Shown in pieces: positions 58,350-64,000 of a DNA stretch of 64,000 nucleotides. Position numbers and translations under genes: made by a program. Origin of the DNA: Homarus americanus. Taxonomy: Eukaryota; Arthropoda; Malacostraca; Decapoda; Nephropidae. The stretch lies in the NCBI RefSeq assembly GCF_018991925.1, contig NW_024756586.1:1-64000 (forward strand), given 5' to 3'. The notes below the pieces were generated by a model. The model worked only from the letters and a program-made list of their open reading frames with translations, searched no databases and was not told the origin of the DNA. Position 1 is the stretch's first letter. Every line of letters starts with the position of its first letter.

Positions 58350-61300
58350 GAGGAGGACTATGAAGGGTTGGGGAGGACTCATTAAGGGTTGGGAAGACTA
58401 TGAAGGGTTGGAGGACTATTAAGGGTTGGGGAAGACTATGAAGGGTTGGGGAGGACTATTATGGTTGGGGAAGACCATGAAGGGTTGGGGAAGACTATGC
58501 TGGCTGGGGAAGACTATGAAGGGTTGGGGAAGACTATGAAGGGTTGGGAAGACTACAAGGATTGGGAAGACTATGAAGGGTTGGGGAAGACTATGAAGGG
58601 TTGGGGAGGACTATGAAGGGTTGGGGAGGACTAAGGGTTGGGGAAGACTATAAAGGCTGGGGAAGACTATGAAGGTTGGGGAGGACTATTAAGGGTTGGG
58701 GAAGACTATGAAGGGTTGAAGACTATGAAGGGTTGGGGAAGACTATGAAGGGTTGGGGAAGACTATGAAGGGTTGGGAAGACTATGAAGGGTTGGGGAAG
58801 ACTATGAAGGGTTGGGGAGGACTATTAAGGGTTGGGGAGGACTACATGGGCTGGGGAAGACTATGAAGGGTTGGGAGGACTATTAAGGGTTGGGGAAGAC
58901 ATGAAGGGTTGGGACTATTAAGGGTTGGGGAGGACTATTATGGTTGGGGAAGACTCATGAAGGGCTGGGGAAGACTATGAAGGCTGGGAGGACTATTAAA
59001 GGTTGGGGAAGACTATGAAGGGTTGGGGAAGACTATGAAGGGTTGGGGAAGACTATGAAGGGTTGGGGAGGACTATGAAGGAAGATTGGGGAAGACTCAT
59101 ATGGTTGGGGAGCACTATTAAGGGTTGGGGAAGACCATGAAGGGTTGGGGAAGACCATGAAGGGTTGGGAAGACTATGAAGGGTTGTGGACGACTATGAA
59201 GGGTTGGGGACGACTATGGCTGGGTTTGGGAAGACTCAGAAGGGTTGGGGAGGACTATTAAGGGTTGGGGAAGACTATGAAGGGTTGGGGAGGACTATTA
59301 CGGTTGGGGAAGACTATGAAGGGTTGGGGAGGACTATTAAGGGCTGGGAAGACTCATGAAGGGTTGGGGAAGACTATGAAGGGTTGGGGAGGACATTAAG
59401 GGCTGGGAAGACTATGAAGGGTTGGGGAAGACTATTAAGGGTTGGGGAAGATTATGAAGGCTAGAAGACTATTAAGGGTTGGGGAAGAATATGAAGGGTT
59501 GGGGAAGACTATGAAGGGTTGGGGAAGACTATGAAGGGTTGGGGAGGACTATGAAGGGTTGGGGAAGACTATGAAGGGTTGGGAGACTATTAAGGGTTGG
59601 GGGAAGACTATGAAGGGTTGGGGAAGACTATTAAGGGTTGGGGAAGACTATGAAGGGTTGGGGAAGACTATGAAGGGTTGGGAAGACTATGAAGGGTTGG
59701 GGAAGACTATTATGGTTGGGGAAGACTATTAAGGGTTGGGGAAGACTATGAAGGGTTGGGGAAGACTATGAAGGGTTGAGGAGGACTATTAAGGGTTGGG
59801 GAATTATGAAGTTGGGGAAGACTATGAAGGGTTGGGGAGGACTATTAAAGGTTGGGAAGACTATGAAGGGTTGGGGAGGACTATTAAGGTTGGGGAAGAC
59901 TATGAAGGGTTGGGGAAGACTAGAAGGGTTGGGGAGGACTCATGAAGGGTTGGGGAGGACTATTAAGGGTTGGGGAAGACTATGAAGGGTTGGGGAAGAC
60001 TAAGTGAAGGGTTGGGAAGATCATGGAAGGGTTGGGAAGACTATGAAGGGGAAGACTATGAAGGGTTGGGGAAGACTATTAAGGCTGGGGAAGACTATTA
60101 TGGTTGGGAAGATCATGAAGGGTTGGGGAAGACTATGAAGGGTTGGGGAAGACTATGAAGGGTTGGGGAAGACTATCAAGGATTTGGGAAGAAATGCCGC
60201 GTTGGGGAAGACTAAGAAGGGTTGGGGAAGACTATTAAGGGTTGTGGAAGACCATTAAGGGTTGGGGAAGACTGTCAAGGGCTGGGGAAGACTATGAAGG
60301 TTGGGGAAGACTGTCAAGGGTTGGGGAAGACTATTAAAGGTTGGGGAAGAGTATGAAGGGTTGGGGAAGACTATGAAGGGTTGGGGAAGACTATCAAGGA
60401 TTTGGGAAGACTATGAAGGGTTGGGGAAGACTATGAAGGGTTGGGGAAGACTATGAAGGTTGGGGAAGACTGTCAAGGGTTGGGGAAGTGTCAAGGGTTG
60501 GGGAAGACTAGGAAGGGTTGAGAAGACTATGAAGGGTTGGGAAGACTATGAAGGGTTGGGGAAGAATATGAAGGGTTGGGGAAGACTATTAAGGGTTGGG
60601 GAACACTATTAAGGGTTGGGGAAAAGACTATGAAGGGTTGGGGAAGACTAGAAGGGCTGGGGAAGACTACTATGAAGGGTTGGGGAAGACTATGAAGGTT
60701 GGGGGGGAGGACTATGAAGGGTTGAGAAGACTAGAAGGGTTAGGGAAGACTATGAAGGGTTGGGGTAGACTATGAAGGGTTGGGGTAGACTCATGAAGGG
60801 TTGGGGAAGACTATGAAGGGTTGGGGAAGACTATGAAGGGTTGGGAAGATTATGAAGGGTTGGGGAAGACTAAGCATGGGGTTGGGAAGACTGTCAAGGC
60901 TGGGGAAGACTATGAAGGGTTGGGGAAGACTATGAAGGGTTGGGGAAGACTATGAAGGGTTGGGGGAAGACTATGAAGGGTTGGGGAAGACTATATGGGT
61001 TGGGGAAGACCATGAAGGGTTGGGGAAGACTATGAAGGGTTGGGGAAGACTATCATGGCTGGGGAAGACTGTGAAGGGTTGGGGAAGAGTGCCTATGGTT
61101 GGGAAGACTCATCAAGGTTGGGGAAGACTATCAAGGGTTGGGGAGGACTATGAAGGTTGGGGAAGACTAGTGAAGGGGTGGGGAAGACTATGAAGGGTTG
61201 GGGAAGACTATTAAGGGTTGGGGAAGACTATGAAGGGTTGGGGAAGACTATGAAGGGTTGGGGGGTACTATCAAGGATTTGGGAAGACTATCAAGGGTTG

Positions 61301-64000
61301 GGGAAGATTATGAAGGGGTTGGGAAAGACTATTAAGGGCTGGGAAGACTATTAAGGGTTGGGGAAGACTCATGAAGGGTTGGGGAAGACTATGAAGGGTT
61401 GGGAAGACTATCAAGGATTTGGGAAGAATGTCAAGGGCTGGGGAAGACTATGAAGGGTTGGGGAAGACCATAAGGATGGGGAAGACTATCATGCTGGGGA
61501 AGACTATGAAGGGTTGGGGGAAGACTATTATGGGTTGGGGAAGACTGCCGCGTTGGGGAAGACTACGAAGGGTTGGGGAAGACTGCCCATGGTTGGGGAA
61601 GACTAGTTAAAGGTTGGGGAAGAGTATGAAGGGTTGCAAGACTATGAAGGGTTGGGGAAGACTATCAAGGATTTGGGAAGACTATGAAGGTTGGGGAAGA
61701 CTATGAAGGCTGGGGAAGACTATGAAGGGTTGGGGAAGACGACGAAGGGCTTGGGGAAGACTGTCAAGGGTTGGGGAAGTGTCAAGGGTTGGGGAAGACC
61801 AGGAAGGGTTGGGAGGACTATGAAGGGCTGAGAAGACCATGAAGGTTGGGAAGACTATGAAGGGTTGGGGAAGACTACGAAGGGTTGAGGAAGACTATTA
61901 AGGGTTGGGGAAGACTACATGGTTGGGGAACACTATTAAGGGTTGGGGAAGACTATGAAGGTTGGGAAGACTGGCATGGTTGGGGAAGACTATGAAGGGT
62001 TGGGGAAGACTTGCGAAGGGTTGGGAAGACTATGAAGGGTTGGGGAAGACTATTAAGGGTTGGGGTAGACTATGAAGGGTTGGGGAAGACTATGAAGGCT
62101 GGGGAAGACTATGAAGGGTTGGGTAAGATTATGAAGGGTTGGGGAAGACTATGAAGGGTTGGGGAAGACTATGAAGGGTTGGGAAGACTATGAAGGGTTG
62201 GGGGGAAGACTATGAAGGGCTGGGGAAGACTATGAAGGCTGGGGAAGACTGTCAAGGGTTGGGGAAGACTATGAAGGGTTGGGAAGACTATGAAGGGTTG
62301 GGGATGACTATGAAGGGTTGGGGATGACTATGAAGGGTTGGGGAAGACTATGAAGGGTTGGGAAGACTATGAAGGGTTGGGAAGACTATGAAGGGTTGGG
62401 GAAGACTATTAAGGGTTGGGGAAGACTATGAAGGGTTGGGGAAGACTATTAAGGGTTGGGGAAGAATATGAAGGGTTGGGGAAGACTATGAAGGGTTGGG
62501 GAAGACTATGAAGGGTTGGGAGGACTATGAAGGGTTGGGGGTGGGAAGACTATGAAGGGTTGGGGAGGACTACAAGGTTGGGGAAGACTATGAAGGTTGG
62601 GGAAGACTATTAAGGGTTGGGAAGACTATGAAGGGTTGGGGAAGACTATGAAGGGTTGGGGAAGACTATGAAGGGAAGACTATTAAGGGTTGGGGAAGAC
62701 TATTAAGGGTTGGGGAAGACTATGAAGGTTTGTGGCACCGCGAAGGGCTGAGGAGGAATTTATTAAGGGTTGGGGAAGACTACAGCTGCTGGGAAGACTA
62801 TGAAGGGTTGGGAGGACTATTAAAGGTTGGGGAAGACTATGAAGGGTTGGGGAGGACTCCACATGGGTTGGGAAGACTATGAAGGGTTGGGGAAGACTAT
62901 GAAGGGTTGGGAGGACTCATGAAGGGCTGGGGAGGACTATTAAGGGTTGGGAAGACTCCATGAAGGGTTGGGGAAGACTATGAAGGGTTGGGGAAGACTA
63001 TGAAGGGTTGGGGAAGACTATGAAGGCTGGGGAAGACTATGAAGGGTTGGGGAAGACTATTAAGGGCTGGGAAGACTATATGGTTGTAAAGACTATGAAG
63101 GGTTGGGGAAGACTATGAAGGGTTGGGGAAGATTCATTAAGAAGGGTTGGGGAAGACTATCAAGGATTTGGGAAGACCGTCAAGGGTTGGGGAAGACTAT
63201 GAAGGGTTAAAGACTATTATGGGTTGGGGAAGACTATTAAGGGTTGGGGAAGACTGTCAAGTGGCTGGGGAAGAATTATGAAGGGTTGGGGAAGGACCTG
63301 TCATAGGGTTGGGGAAGACTATTAAAGGTTGGGGAAGAGTATGAAGGGGTTGTAGCACTCATAGCGCTGGGGAAGACTTTTTCATCAAGGATTTGGGAAG
63401 ACTATGAAGGGCTGGGGAAGACTATGAAGGGTTGGGGAAGACTATGAAGGGTTGGGGGAAGACTGTCAAGGGTTGGGGAAGTGTCAAGGGGTTGGGGAAG
63501 ACTTTGGCGAAGGTTGGAGAAGACTATGAAGGGTTGGGGAAGACCATGGGCTGGGTTGGGAAGAACATGAAGGTTGGGGGGCTAACTACAAGGCCAGGAA
63601 CACTATTAAGGGTTGGGGGAAGACTATGAAGGGTTGGGGAAGACCTTTCAGTGAAGGGTTGGGGAAGACTATGAAGGGTTGGGGAAGACTATGAAGGGTT
63701 GGGGAGGACTATGAAGGGTTGGAGAAGACTAAGGAAGGCTAGGGGAAGACTATGAAGGGTTGGGGTAGACTATGAAGGGTTGGGGGAAGACTATGAAGGG
63801 TTGGGGAAGACTATGAAGGGTTGGGGAAGATTATGAAGGGTTGGGGAAGACTATGAAGGCTGCAACACCGTCAAGGGTTGGGGAAGAATTGGCGAAGGGC
63901 TGGGGAAGACTATGAAGGGTCAGGAAGACTATGAAGGGTTGGGGAAGACTATGGAAGGGTTGGGGAAGACTATGAAGGGTTGGGGAAGACTATGAAGGGT
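58350..64000. repeat. Minisatellite, 20-bp unit, runs off the window
   Basis: About 280 units of the type GGAAGACTATGAAGGGTTGG with TATTAAGGG, GTCAAGGG and GAGGACTAT variants. Longer blocks recur; for example the series ending GGGGAAGTGTCAAGGG appears at about 60,480, 61,765 and 63,475. The right end lies beyond 64,000. Confidence 0.97.

Overview
The window looks like nuclear DNA of an arthropod, most likely a decapod crustacean. The reasons are short interstitial TTAGG/CCTAA arrays (the arthropod telomere motif), an intron-split cytochrome P450 of CYP2-clan type, a tandem C2H2 zinc-finger gene, many long (TA)n tracts, and dense layers of Penelope-like, LINE, Ty3/Gypsy and Tigger elements. 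Species assignment is inference. No bacterial or organellar feature is seen.

Layout. 1-2.4 kb: two Penelope-like element (PLE) 3' parts of different families, meeting across a (TA)n tract; the second is bracketed by ~105 bp inverted repeats. 2.4-8.15 kb: a Ty3/Gypsy LTR retrotransposon on the minus strand with gag, protease and RT-RNase H-integrase. 8.15-12.54 kb: a PLE tail, a CR1-like LINE 3' end and an APE-type LINE. 13.1-14.1 kb: a TTAGG-rich array, then the last two exons of a P450 gene, followed at once by a 36-bp minisatellite. 17.25-29.29 kb: a 12 kb minisatellite with a 16-bp unit. 29.3-42.2 kb: a four-level nest, in which a decayed LINE is split by a long-LTR element (~1.39 kb LTRs), which is split by a Tigger transposon, which is split by a 3,025-bp TIR element encoding a protein family I cannot assign. 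44.7-45.6 kb: a third PLE copy. 47.7-50.0 kb: a C2H2 gene with about 27 finger units and three frame breaks. 52.0-58.3 kb: a 40-bp minisatellite. 58.35 kb to the end: a 20-bp minisatellite running off the window.

Only two loci look like candidate host genes: the P450 (partial, 5' exons not seen) and the zinc-finger gene. Almost everything else is mobile or tandemly repeated. The best-supported novelty is the 34,656-37,680 element. Its ends are fixed by matching TIRs, by a 9-bp target-site duplication, and by the fact that removing it makes the Tigger transposase frame continuous. Also worth attention are hammerhead-like motifs at the 3' ends of both PLE families, and the adjacency of every PLE 3' end to a (TA)n tract.

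Caveat: frequent one-base length differences in the minisatellites, in the zinc-finger array and in the unknown transposon may partly be long-read consensus errors, so 'broken' reading frames should be read with that in mind.
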